From the NCBI GenBank assembly GCA_030998015.1, contig JARWMV010000029.1, forward strand, positions 116,408 through 180,407: a stretch of DNA of 64,000 nucleotides, read 5' to 3'. A model generated the notes under the pieces. That model saw only the letters and a program-made list of their open reading frames with translations, was not told the DNA's origin and made no database searches. A program made the position numbers and the translations under genes. Each line of letters begins with the position of its first letter. Position 1 is the stretch's first letter. This document shows, one piece after another, positions 42,689-54,040 of the stretch. The DNA comes from Ceratorhiza oryzae-sativae. Lineage: Eukaryota > Basidiomycota > Agaricomycetes > Cantharellales > Ceratobasidiaceae.

Positions 42689-44898
42689 CTATTCATCAAT
42701 CGTTCCCGACGTGATCACATCGTCTAAGAACAAGTTGTTCAATCAGTGGGGACACATATCATACGCTATCACTTACCAATTTTCAACACCGCACGAACAA
42801 GCTATACAGATCTCATTTAGCGGATCCGTATTTTCCATAATGGCAATACTTACTTGGGTAGCGAGTAGATACTGCTGTCGTTTCGAGATGAGAGGGTCAT
42901 AGACGAATTGTTTCTTCATATCTGTAAAGCAAACGCTCTTAGCTCCATTGCTTGCTCTCAGGGCGTGTCAACTCGCCTATCTCGCCCTTTCCATTACAGT
43001 CAATTCCAAACGTTGAGACACCCTCGTTGATTTGCCTACTCTTAACCTCAGCCAACGTTTCAATGGGAGAAAGACCGCTATTTTCGGCCAGAGCGAGCGG
43101 AACAGCGTCTAGGGCTGAAGCAAATGCACGCATGGCGTACTGTTCGATCGATGGGATCTAAGGTTTTGCGATTTAGATGGGTGCGCCTTCCTGTTTCGAG
43201 CAGGCTTACCTCGTCCGCGGCCTTGGCAACAGCCACAGAACAGCTGATTTCTGCGGCCCCTCCTCCATATACGACCCTATTATCAACAACTAGGTTCCGT
43301 ACCACACAGATCGCGTCATGTAATGCTCGCTTTGCCTCGTCAATAATCTATCCAAATGGGTGTCAGATGGCTAATCATCGAGGAGAGGAACGGCCTCAGC
43401 AGACCATTTTGTTGCTCCCACGAACGAACACTGTCACAGCTCGGCTGTTGGCGCATTCTTCGATCACAAGCATTTTGTCTCTCGTGGTCCCAAACGACAC
43501 CTCCCGGACAATACCAGCAGTTCCGAGCTTGTCGGCTGTTAAATCCTCGAACCTCGGAACGATTCGTCCATTTGTTGCGATCGCAATCAACTAATTAATC
43601 GATGAGTTTCGTCTACAACCTCACCATCGACCATACCTCAATTTCGGGACCTCCAACCCATCGCACGGCCGGCAGCTCGTTTTGCATCAGCAAATGATTT
43701 GCCTCGTCGTCAAAGCCCCACTGGCATATAACTAGATTTGCACCAGTGTCCTTTACCCGTTTGATCATATCGTTGAACTTTTCTTTCTCGTACTCGCGGA
43801 GTTTCTTGTACTCTTCCACGCTTGTGATATCCAATTTATGTTTTGTCTTTGGACGCGGGGGCTCAAACGGACATGTGAGAATAGCAAGCTTAGCGTCTGA
43901 GACCGAGCGGGGCATTTGCGGATGTGAAAAGTCTTTGTCGACGACAACGCCTTGAACCAGTGTTGTATCCTCCAAGGCGCCGCCAAGCTTTCCGTCGACC
44001 TTGATGAGTTCAAAATCGACATCGCGACGCTGCAGATCTGCGACAGACAAGACTGCATCGACAGCTATTTGGGCGAATTTCTGGTGTGCCTTTGAGACGC
44101 TAAGGTGGGGTTCAGCACGTGAGTAGACAAGACGGGTGCGATACTTGCATCTTGCTACCTAGGCTGGTCATGGCGGTCTTTAAGAGATTTTCGGTGTTGT
44201 CTTTGGAGAATTCGACGCGGTCGGAAATGCTGTCGAGGTGACCGACAGCGACTGCGCATGCCTTCTCGAAGCCGTCTGCAATGCGCATGGGGTGTATACC
44301 CCGATCGAGGAGTGCTTCGCTCTGCTCCAATAGTGCTCCAGCCAAGACTGTGCGCATGGTCGTAAGCCTCATTTATTACATTGGCTGGCAGTGATTAGTT
44401 TATACTCGCCAACGACACCGGTTGTCCCATCGCCAATCTCGTCATCTTGGCTCTTGGAGAGTTGAACAAGCAACCTCGCAATCTGATGCTCAACTTCCAT
44501 CTGGCCGAGGATAGTGGCACCATCATTGGTGACGGTTATTTCACCGTCTGGAGATATCATAATCTTGTCCAAACCTTGCGTAGATAACTCGGTGAATGTC
44601 TGAGCGACAGCGGTGGAGAGTGTATCATACCTCGGGGACCCAAAGAGGTCTTGACAATGTTTGCAACCGTACGGGCAGCCAATATGTGAGACTGGCACTA
44701 AATGTAACATTGTCTCCCTGCTCGAGGATTGACGGGGCTCACTTTAATAGCCTCTAAGCCATGGCTCCTGGTCTTCTTGGCTTGCTCCCTGACTATAATA
44801 AACGGGCGACCGTACTAGCGCTCATTAGTCGAATGCTTGTCATTCTGGGCGATGCGGTATACCTCGTCGGTAGTATAAACGGCTTGCTGCTGGGCCAT
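42689..44898 (-). CDS. cct5: T-complex chaperonin subunit epsilon (CCT5)
   Basis: Cytosolic TRiC/CCT ring subunit that folds actin, tubulin and other clients. Twelve exons (44863-44898, 44743-44814, 44631-44691, 44410-44574, 44149-44347, 43637-44099, 43405-43590, 43210-43347, 42977-43157, 42854-42921, 42777-42801, 42689-42723) give 1,629 nt, 542 residues, the family length. Motifs: [28 protein letters not shown], the ATPase [37 protein letters not shown]. Three of eleven introns (44348-44409, 44100-44148, 42922-42976) must use GC donors to keep these motifs; the rest are GT-AG. It shares a 120-bp divergent promoter with the NKAP gene. The hAT element landed 148 bp past its stop. Confidence 0.97.
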
Positions 44899-45018
44899 CT
44901 CCTGGTCGCGTCGGTTTGAGGGCAAGAGACGCGTCTCGTGAAAAGTAGCTGACTAATCCTGGACCGCGGACGGGCGCCTAGTCTCCAGCTAGCTGCCTGC
45001 CAAGTGCCACCACCAGCA

Positions 45019-46399
<1,381 letters not shown>

Positions 46400-46481
46400 C
46401 GAAATTTCCTTGTTTTATACGGTTTCACATGCAGCAATCGCTATACCATTCGCACATAATTTTGCAAAGGCGCCAAACGGG

Positions 46482-47248
46482 CTACATCATCAACAGGCCC
46501 ACGGTGCTGACTGCGCTAATCCCAACAACCGCCCAACCCGAGCGCATGACGGCCCGGTTGCTCATCACTGCCAGAAATGTATGAGTCGCTACTCGGCTTG
46601 GCACTAAGACCAGGACTCACGTCTTCCAGCGTCCCAGAGCAAGTGACGAATCCCATTCCAGCCGTGATAACTAAATGCCATCCCAACAGCGCCCTTGGTG
46701 GCATACTTGAACCATTCCGGCAAGCTCGAAACAAGCCCCACGACGGCTGCGCTGTCGATCGGAACACCAACGACCGGACCGGCAAGATATGCTATCGAGA
46801 ACCCGTAGAGCACTATGATCGTTGTTAGAAAGGGCGCGAGGAAACGGATCGGATAGAGGGCTTTCCGGCCCAGGACGTACATACGCTTATTCCGACTCCG
46901 GTCACTCGGTTGGCAATGGACCCGATCCAGGTGATTTGGGGGCGGTAGATGGTGAAATGGGGACTGGATGGACGACGGACCCGCTGGGCATTCAAGATAC
47001 TCGTCGCGGCGGAGGGGGGAAGGGATTCGGTCTGGATGGTGCTGGAAACAAAACTCAGGTGGACGCACGCGCGCGTGGGACTGTGCGCACCGGACGAGCA
47101 AGCGAGCCAATGGGGTCGCGCGAGAATGCAATGCAACTGCACAGGACAAGGGTCAGCAGGCGGCGCACGCGGCGGGTCCGCACATACGCATCGTCCGCGC
47201 AGCAGCTGGCTGGCGCCGCAGCGCAATACCAACGTGGGAGGCGATCAT
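46482..47248 (-). CDS. sdhC: Succinate dehydrogenase cytochrome b560 subunit
   Basis: Membrane-anchor subunit of mitochondrial complex II; holds haem b and the quinone site with SdhD. Five exons (47188-47248, 47091-47136, 46881-47041, 46621-46812, 46482-46567) total 546 nt, 181 residues. The N-terminus MIASHVGIALRRQPAAARTM is a basic amphipathic mitochondrial presequence. The mature region has LNAQRVRRPSSPHFTIYRPQ, the NRVTGVGIS helix start, three membrane helices, SYHGWNGIRHLLWD (with the haem-ligand histidine region) and a final helix ending VGLLMM. ATG 47248 is the only upstream ATG that gives a continuous frame. Divergent from maf1 by 209 bp. Confidence 0.93.
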
Positions 47249-47457
47249 CGCGTGCGGTCGACGGCGGCGGGAGACAAGCGGGCGAGACCGGCTCCTCGCC
47301 CGGCACGTGATGATCCTCCATCCCGTCACGTGGACCTGGGGCGTTTCGCTCGTTCACGCCTTGCGCTCTGTTTTCTGGTTCACACATCGACTCTTCCGTG
47401 GCCCACAGGGAAACAGCACACCCCACACAGTAACAAAGTTCATCCACACACTGCCCG

Positions 47458-48515
47458 ATGAAGTTCTTGGATCTTCCCGAGCTTGCCCAACTCTCCTCCC
47501 AGCTCTCCATCCACCACTCGGCTGAATGCGCAGTCCGCACCCGCATCGAAGCCTACTCGTGCAAATCAATCACCAAGGAGAAAAAGCTGTTCAAAAATCT
47601 CGACACCTCGTTCCTTGAACAGCTCAGCCTGTCGCCTCCTGACTCCAAGTACGGAATGCCCGTCGATTCAGCATTCGGCCCGCTCGACAAATCCGCCTCT
47701 CGGAAAGTCTTGTACCTCCTCATCGCAACTCTCAACGTCGCATTCCCAGACCACGACTTTTCCGAAGCCAAGGCAGACCACTTTTGCAAAGAAAAAGACG
47801 GCGCAGGGGTGTTGAACTCGTTATCTAATGCCCTCCTCTCACCCACCCACAGTCGTAGCTTTTCCATTCTAGCACCAACCCCCCGTTCTTATTCGCCCTA
47901 TCCGTTGGCGTCTCGCGATGGCGTGCACGGAGTATTTCCACAGTCCCTGCCCACCTCGTCTTCCCCTGTCAACCATTTCCCAAACACCCATCCCCCGATT
48001 GTTTCCGGCACCCATCCGCATCTCTACCAAGTCCTCGACAGTGTCATTTCCCTAGCTAATTGTGATGTTTACTCCTACTCGCCCGACATGGAGTCTGACC
48101 CGCATGCGGATGATAGTGACGAAAGCGCTTCAGACTCTTCGGGCTCACCAGGGGATAACGACACATTCGATTTCGAGCCTGATGAATACGAAAGCGATGG
48201 CCTAGCTCATTCGGGTCGCCTCAGTTCCGCGCAAAGTCCCACTGGGACCAATGGCTAGACAACGAAGATGAACGCGAGCGCGGACGCCAGCACGCACGTG
48301 CCCGGCCCCGACTTCCGACACGCAGTCGCGCCAGCGGGCTCCTCTGGTCCTCTCATTGGTTTTTCCATAATAAGAAGGAAAAACGCATGCTATTCATTTC
48401 CACCTGGGCTCGGCGCCGTCATTCATCGGACAGCTGGAGCCAAGACCGGCTCGACACCTTCACTGCTTGGGAGGGCGCTATGGGTGCAGGAGCGCGAGCA
48501 GCTGGGGTTTGGTAG
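47458..48515 (+). pseudogene. maf1: Maf1 repressor of RNA polymerase III, with frameshift
   Basis: ATG 47458 begins MKFLDLPELAQLSSQL. The A-box (RIEAYSCK), the GPLDKSASRKVLYLLIATLN segment and the YSYSPDMESDP B-box follow in one frame to a stop at 48256-48258. The rest, including the C-box (LLWSSHWFFHNKKEKRMLFI), lies in another frame from about 48,200 to TAG 48513-48515. One extra base near 48,200 would rejoin them. No intron choice repairs it. Maf1 shuts down Pol III under stress and needs its C-terminal box, so as read the protein would be defective. A sequencing or assembly indel is equally possible. Confidence 0.88.
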
Positions 48516-48870
48516 CATCGAATTCATGGTCAGAACGATTTATTCCAATAATTTGCCCCATTGATCCATCCGGTCAGTCACATTCCCTTGTGGCATCGGT
48601 CAACGTATGTTTATGTAACCCTTTGTGCTGTGCAGTCTCTTTTGTAGCCTTTCATAACCACTTGTCGCCTAAACCGGATGTAGGCTTGTATTCCCACGTA
48701 GTTCTGCGCTGTTTCTTATCGTACGATTATCCTACTTTTGCTTGCTGACTGTACCGCTATTTTACTTGCTACGGATTTGTGTCCAAGATGCGGGAATACG
48801 GGTAAACTTTGGCTAACAACTTCTATAATCCGGGTCAAACCACCACGCGCAGAATGAAACCCAGATCGCA
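48516..48870. other. Convergent 3' intergenic region
   Basis: 355 bp between the maf1 C-terminus and the next minus-strand gene. No gene seen. Confidence 0.5.
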
Positions 48871-49995
48871 TCAGCTGGAAGGCTTCGGCCCCTGGTCATT
48901 CAACCAGTCTGGCACTCGGCTCTTTGGGTTCGTCTTCTTGACGGATGTGACCTGCCGGATATATGCATCATGAGTCAACCCTTTTTTCATCTTATCTCGA
49001 ATGTATCCAGGAAAGTTAAATGGCCTCGGGCGGCTCGAAGCGTAACCCCAACCATAGCCTGGCGATTTCCCGCCCATACCGGGAGTTGCCGAGTAGAAAC
49101 CGTGACGCCCATTTTTCGACCGAAATTTATATGAGGACACCGTTCCACTCGATTGCAAGCGGGTCAACGGTGTACCTTTAGGCTTGGGCTTCGTATCGAG
49201 TACTCGTATTACGTCCACCTTGCGTTTCAGCCGAGATGCACTGCTTTGTGAACTCTCGAGAATAGCCATCGATCCGGGATCCTTAAAGTCTAAAGCTTGG
49301 TAAACTTTTGCTTCGTACTGCCTCAAGGTAGGCTAAGAGTTGTTCAGTAAACCGTGGGAAGGGTCCACAAAGACTCACATAACGGATTACGGATTCCTCC
49401 AATATCGTTTTGATATTTATTGCGGCAGATCGAGCTTTCCGGCTCCTTTCGCTCTCTGCTTCTTCGTCATCCTCTATTGGTGTTACTCTTGGGCGACTAC
49501 TTAGAGAGTCAATCAAATTTTCATACTTTTATCGGATAGAGAGCGTGCCTTGGCCAATCCATCGACATCCGCGGGTCTGACAGCTGTATGGATAAACCGT
49601 CGATTAGTCTAAGCTCTAAAAAATCAATGACCTTCCTCAGCGTCTCGTGGTTATGTCATTCGTTCATACCGGTTTCCTCGCCCATGTTCTTTTCAAGACA
49701 CCGGGCCGCGACCCGTTTTCTCCTCTGGTTGATTGCCCCATTGAAATCGCCTCGCATAGGACTCAGCATAACTTCAAGACTGGTGAGAGCTTCAGTTTTT
49801 TGCTCGCTGCTTATTGTAGGAAAGTGCTCAGTCCCTCCTCCGAGACACATGTCACCTAGTTCATCCCGTGAGACCAGCACCAATGCTTCAGATAGTGCAA
49901 GGTGCGGGTTTTGGTATTTTTTAACTCTGGACAGGTGAGGAATTAGCGTATTGTCTTCTGGCTTCTCATACGAGCTTGCCTTGACATGTGGAGCC
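48871..49995 (-). CDS. Unrecognised protein gene (possibly broken)
   Basis: Minus-strand coding-like blocks: about 49,995-49,660 (...HLSRVKKYQNPHLALSEAL...), then a region with one TGA (HNHETLRKVIDFLELR), a 1-nt frame change near 49,530, a block from about 49,520, and a last exon ending at 48871 (151 residues, start region PTLRQYEAKVYQALDF). The GTGAGT...CTTAG intron at about 49,330-49,375 is clear. Basic C-terminus rich in Gly/Tyr/Pro (SPGYGWGYASSRPRPF). No family recognised. The true start lies upstream, near the divergent Nop15-like gene. Confidence 0.45.
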
Positions 49996-50140
49996 GGACG
50001 CTAGAACTGTTTCAGTATTGGTTCTTTGGTCAATGCCACATTGAGGGGGATCGACCACGTGATGGTGCCTCTTTTAAAATTTGACGTATGGTCGGAAATT
50101 CGTCCATTTGGTTCAAGATCAGCGCTTGCAACCTCCCACA

Positions 50141-51152
50141 ATGGCCCCTCTTGCACCTTCCAAGCTCAAGCTCTCATCCAAGCCCAAAAGGCCGAAATTT
50201 TCACCAAAGTCTCCCTTAAATTCTTCAACTCATGCCCACCCAAGCCCCTTGATCGCGAAACCAAAGCCAAATCCAACAAAAGAGGACGAGCCGCAAGATG
50301 CAGAGCACGAAATGCAACTTCATGGTTTCTCATCTGATGAAGACTCCTCGGATGAGGAAGACGATACCAATTCTCCAGAGCTACCTGGTATAGATGTCAG
50401 CAAACTCCCTATGGTTGCAAAGGACGACTTAGCTGTGAAGAGAAGACTCGAGGTAGCGAAGAAAACCCCTGTGAGCATAGGTTTATCTGACCGACTTCTC
50501 GGGATTAGCCCACTGACAAATTACAGACTCAAGACCGGGGAGTCCTGTATCTCGCACGAATACCTCATGGCTTTTATGAAGCAGAAATGAAAGCTTATTT
50601 CTCTCAATTCGGCACCGTGACCCGCCTGAGATTGTCCCGAAACAAGAAGGCATGTGCCTCGTTTGTTGGAAGGTTTCAGGCATGATAACTCGCTTTTAGA
50701 CCGGCAGGTCCAAACATTACGGATTTATTGAATTTGACTCGGCCTCTGTCGCTCAAATAGTGAGCGAGACCATGGACAACTACCTGCTTATGGGACATAT
50801 TTTGCAATGCAAACTAATCCCTAAAGACGAAGTTCATCCAGAGCTTTGGGTGGGGTCGAACCGAAAGTGGAGGGTCGTTCCTCGAGATCGAGTGCATCGC
50901 GTGCAGCACAACAAGGTAGCACCCTTTGGCCCTTCTTGAGCACGAGTATTTATCCAATCGTATAGGCACGCACCGTCGACCAACAGCGGCGAATCGAGCA
51001 GAAAATTCTCAGGAGACAAGCCCGCCGCCAGGCAAAAATTGACTCTGCTGGCATCGGGTACAACATTGGCGTTGCTGGATATGTGAGTTGTTTATGGCCA
51101 TATCCACGAATGCAGATGTTGATAATATGAAAAGCGGACTCCCGTGTCGTGA
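50141..51152 (+). CDS. Nop15/NIFK-like RNA-binding protein
   Basis: Five exons (50141-50470, 50527-50649, 50700-50915, 50966-51082, 51135-51152) give 804 nt, 267 residues. Basic N-terminus with an acidic Ser/Glu/Asp stretch, then one RRM ([25 protein letters not shown] ... RNP1-like GFIEFDS), then [17 protein letters not shown] and a basic tail. This arrangement matches yeast Nop15 and human NIFK, nucleolar proteins needed for large-subunit rRNA processing. The intron 50650-50699 has a GC donor (AAG/GCATGT); a GT donor would break the TGRSKHYGF motif. The last 18-nt exon is the weakest part. Confidence 0.88.
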
Positions 51153-51966
51153 AAATGATACCTCTCACTATCCATTCATGACTAAATCAATCATGTACGT
51201 TGCCCGATGGTCTCGGTGTTTCAGTGATTTACGGTTCCATCAACTTTTATCGGCCAAATCACTTGCTATCCATCTTGTGGTTGCCGTATGCTGCAACACA
51301 CCTGTAATTTACACGATAATACTCATTTCGTCAGGTTTCCAACTAAGTAGAATCAACGGTTTGTACAGAATAATCATTGGTAGGTATTTCCATTCATACG
51401 TCTGGCTTCAGAGCCCAGGATCATATTGCGCGTTTGATAAAAATAGCACACCTGATGCTTTACTGTCTGAGTCGGGGAAACATGGCCGGGAAATTGTTCG
51501 GCCCTAGCCGGGATTTTGCCTCCACGCATCATTGCAAGAATGGCATGTATTCGGTCTATTTAGATCGATTAAATTTCGGGGCCAACTGTTTCTCAAGAGT
51601 CCCATTGCTCAGTCACCTCTAAATCCCCATGTTCGGTTGACTGGGGGTTCTTTTGTCATTGCGTTTGTTGTCTCTATGCGGCTCAATGCTGTTTTGATCC
51701 AGCGGCTGCATTTGGATCTGCATACACGGAGGATACGTCGACGACCACGGGAAGGTCCTCATAGAAGACCCTCTTTGCAGCTGAACGTCTAGTATCGAAT
51801 CCACCCTCTGAGTCAACGATTCTCGATATGCCGCTCCAAGGCCCATTTACCCAAGCTATTTTTGTGAACCTCGGATTGCCAGAAAGCCACATATATCTGC
51901 CATTGCGTATCCCGATGAATGTATTGAGTATTACACATATTTATTGTACGTAGGTGTTGAAGCGGG
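51153..51966. other. 814-bp gap, possible gene remnant
   Basis: Plus-strand frames around 51,380-51,620 and 51,650-51,930 read as protein-like, but with stops and no clear splice sites. No family recognised and no gene is called. Confidence 0.2.
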
Positions 51967-53851
51967 TTACGCCGTAACCTGAGTCTGGCCACGACGGGTG
52001 TTGCAGGCTTGGCAAACACCGTAGTCGTCATGGTTCAGGCTGAAGAGAAAAGTTGAGTTCGCATTGTGGGAAAACCAAACCAACATACCAAGTACACACT
52101 AAGCATGCCCATTCATCCGACGCTGTATGCTGCATTTCCTTCGATTTTGCCTCACCCCCGGATGAATTATGCCTATTGGAATCTGGTTGTCTTGCCCCCA
52201 GAGATTGAGATCCGATTGTTAGCGGCTTGCTGGCTCCCAAGCGGTGCGTGCCAACTAGACCCAGCCGTTCTCTCTTGTGGTGTTGAATCTCAGTGCGAAG
52301 CATGCTAGTCAATAAAGCTGTTTGTTTCTTGGGCTTTAAGGAACTGGTGCCAGGCATAGAAGTAGAAGTATCAGTTTTAACCCCAACAGACTCGTCGTCT
52401 GATATCAAGGTGAGAATGTCATCACTGCCTTCGTCAATTTCGGGCGTTCCTATCGTAGAGTGAAATTTCCAGCCAACCCCCGCGTCGGTGAGCAGCTTTT
52501 GACGAGATGTATCAGTTTCCTCAAATCCTTCGGATTCGGACTCTGACTCGTCCAGAGCAATTATTTCTGCTGATTCCGAACCTGGGAGCAAGTGGCAGTG
52601 GGTTAGCACGCATTCTGGTGTTGGACATTCTTTCTCTACCTGGATCTTGTAGAGTCTGAAGCCGTTTCTCTATTGCTTTCAGTCGAGCATCCCTCTCCTT
52701 CGCACTGTGGATGCTGGTTGAGCCGTGAGGCCCCATGAGCAGCTCCGCATGCCTACCTCCGGGTGCTCCTCCTGAAGCCAATTCCTTTCTTCTTTTCAGA
52801 TTCGTCCGTGATGTGCGAGTTCAAGGCTTGCCCGTCTCCTTCAAACGCATACTTGGATGCTACGCGCGTTCCAGGTTTACGTCGCTTCGCTGTGGGTGCC
52901 TGAGGGGCACGTTGACGGTGTTTACGACTATATTGGCGTTAAACAATCAATCAAGCGAAAATAACACTTGCATACCCAAGTGTAGAAGCTTTCTGGCGTT
53001 GTTGAGCACCCCCACACAGATACTCCGGAAGATCTTCACCGGCTTGCCCTAGGCCGTTGCCTGAGACCTGAATAGAATCACCAAGTCGAATACCCGAAGA
53101 GTACATGCCTGATATAATTCAGCATGTTTCAAGTCTCAAATATCCGCTCCCTTACCGTCTCCAAAATAGCCGTTGCTTCTGAGCACGGCGACTTCGCTGC
53201 ACAATTGGGCATTCATTTGTTGAAACCCGATCCCATGATTCATGTGCTGAGGAATAGGCCACGATTAGCTATAGTGACGTGCCAAGTATTTCGGTTTACT
53301 TTAATGTGCGCTAGCTGGCAAGGCATTATATGAGGACACACAAGTTCCATGATACTCTTGGTACTTACTTCATGGCAAACAACTTGTATAAGCTGTTGTG
53401 TACCATAGAATCGCCCATCAGAGCGCCGTAAAACTATTTCTTGAGAGCCGGTTAGAAAGTTTTATTCGACTTGATCTATGAGCGCCTACCTATCGTTTCC
53501 CCGGCGTTCCAATTGCGACCAAGAAACACAGTATTGTGCTAGCAGCAGTAACATAAATAGACGGCGCTTGAGGTTTGGTCGTCAAGACTTACTTCATACT
53601 GTATGTGGTTAGTTAGGGTGAGATAGTAGGTTTGACTAAGTCAGAGAGTGCTTCACCTCTTCAAAGCTGTTCACAGTGAACCCATGCTTCTTGCAAATCG
53701 GCCTCACTTGCGCAGCGAGAGCGTTCAGCAACCCTTTGGCATCTTCGTGGGTTGGAATACGAGCCGTATTTTTTCCGACCGGGAGAGCCGAGATAAAATT
53801 AAAATATGGGTTGGGGGAAACGGCTTTTTCATTCAGGCGAAGATGGGGCAT
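51967..53851 (-). CDS. WLM-domain (Wss1-type) metalloprotease
   Basis: Eleven exons (53657-53851, 53593-53598, 53490-53538, 53369-53439, 53300-53314, 53156-53246, 52976-53108, 52757-52927, 52640-52704, 52089-52581, 51967-52039) sum to 1,362 nt, 453 residues, all GT-AG. The WLM domain covers residues 1-~180: LNEKAVSPNPYFNFI, HGFTVNSFEEYEHNTVFLGRNWNAGETI, catalytic HELAHIKHMNH (HExxH plus third histidine), GEDLPEYLCGGAQQR. Then an Arg/Lys region and an acidic SESESE stretch. A RanBP2-type zinc finger (WACLVC...CQAC) is at the C-terminus. Wss1/SPRTN-like proteases degrade DNA-crosslinked or SUMO-modified proteins. Two exons are only 6 and 15 nt. Divergent from pfk by 189 bp. Confidence 0.93.
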
Positions 53852-54040
53852 GGTTGAGAAACTAGTTGAAACAGGTATCCTCAACCCACGTGATCAGCCG
53901 CCGGGATGGCTCAGGAACCTCAGGCTTTCTCACGCCTCTCCATCCCACACCCAAGCCGGATTTAATCCCTTCTCACAAATTGGTCCCTCCAACGCTCCCC
54001 TACACTTCACTTACACAGTCCGGCTCTAGCGCCAAACGGC

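Noticed and set aside
46604..47149. Single long ORF as the sdhC gene
   Set aside because: It begins at TTG and reads intron sequence; the spliced five-exon model restores the family motifs and a mitochondrial presequence.
46822..47546. Several long GC-rich ORFs on both strands around sdhC
   Set aside because: They overlap the phase-consistent five-exon sdhC model and its promoter and have no recognisable domains.
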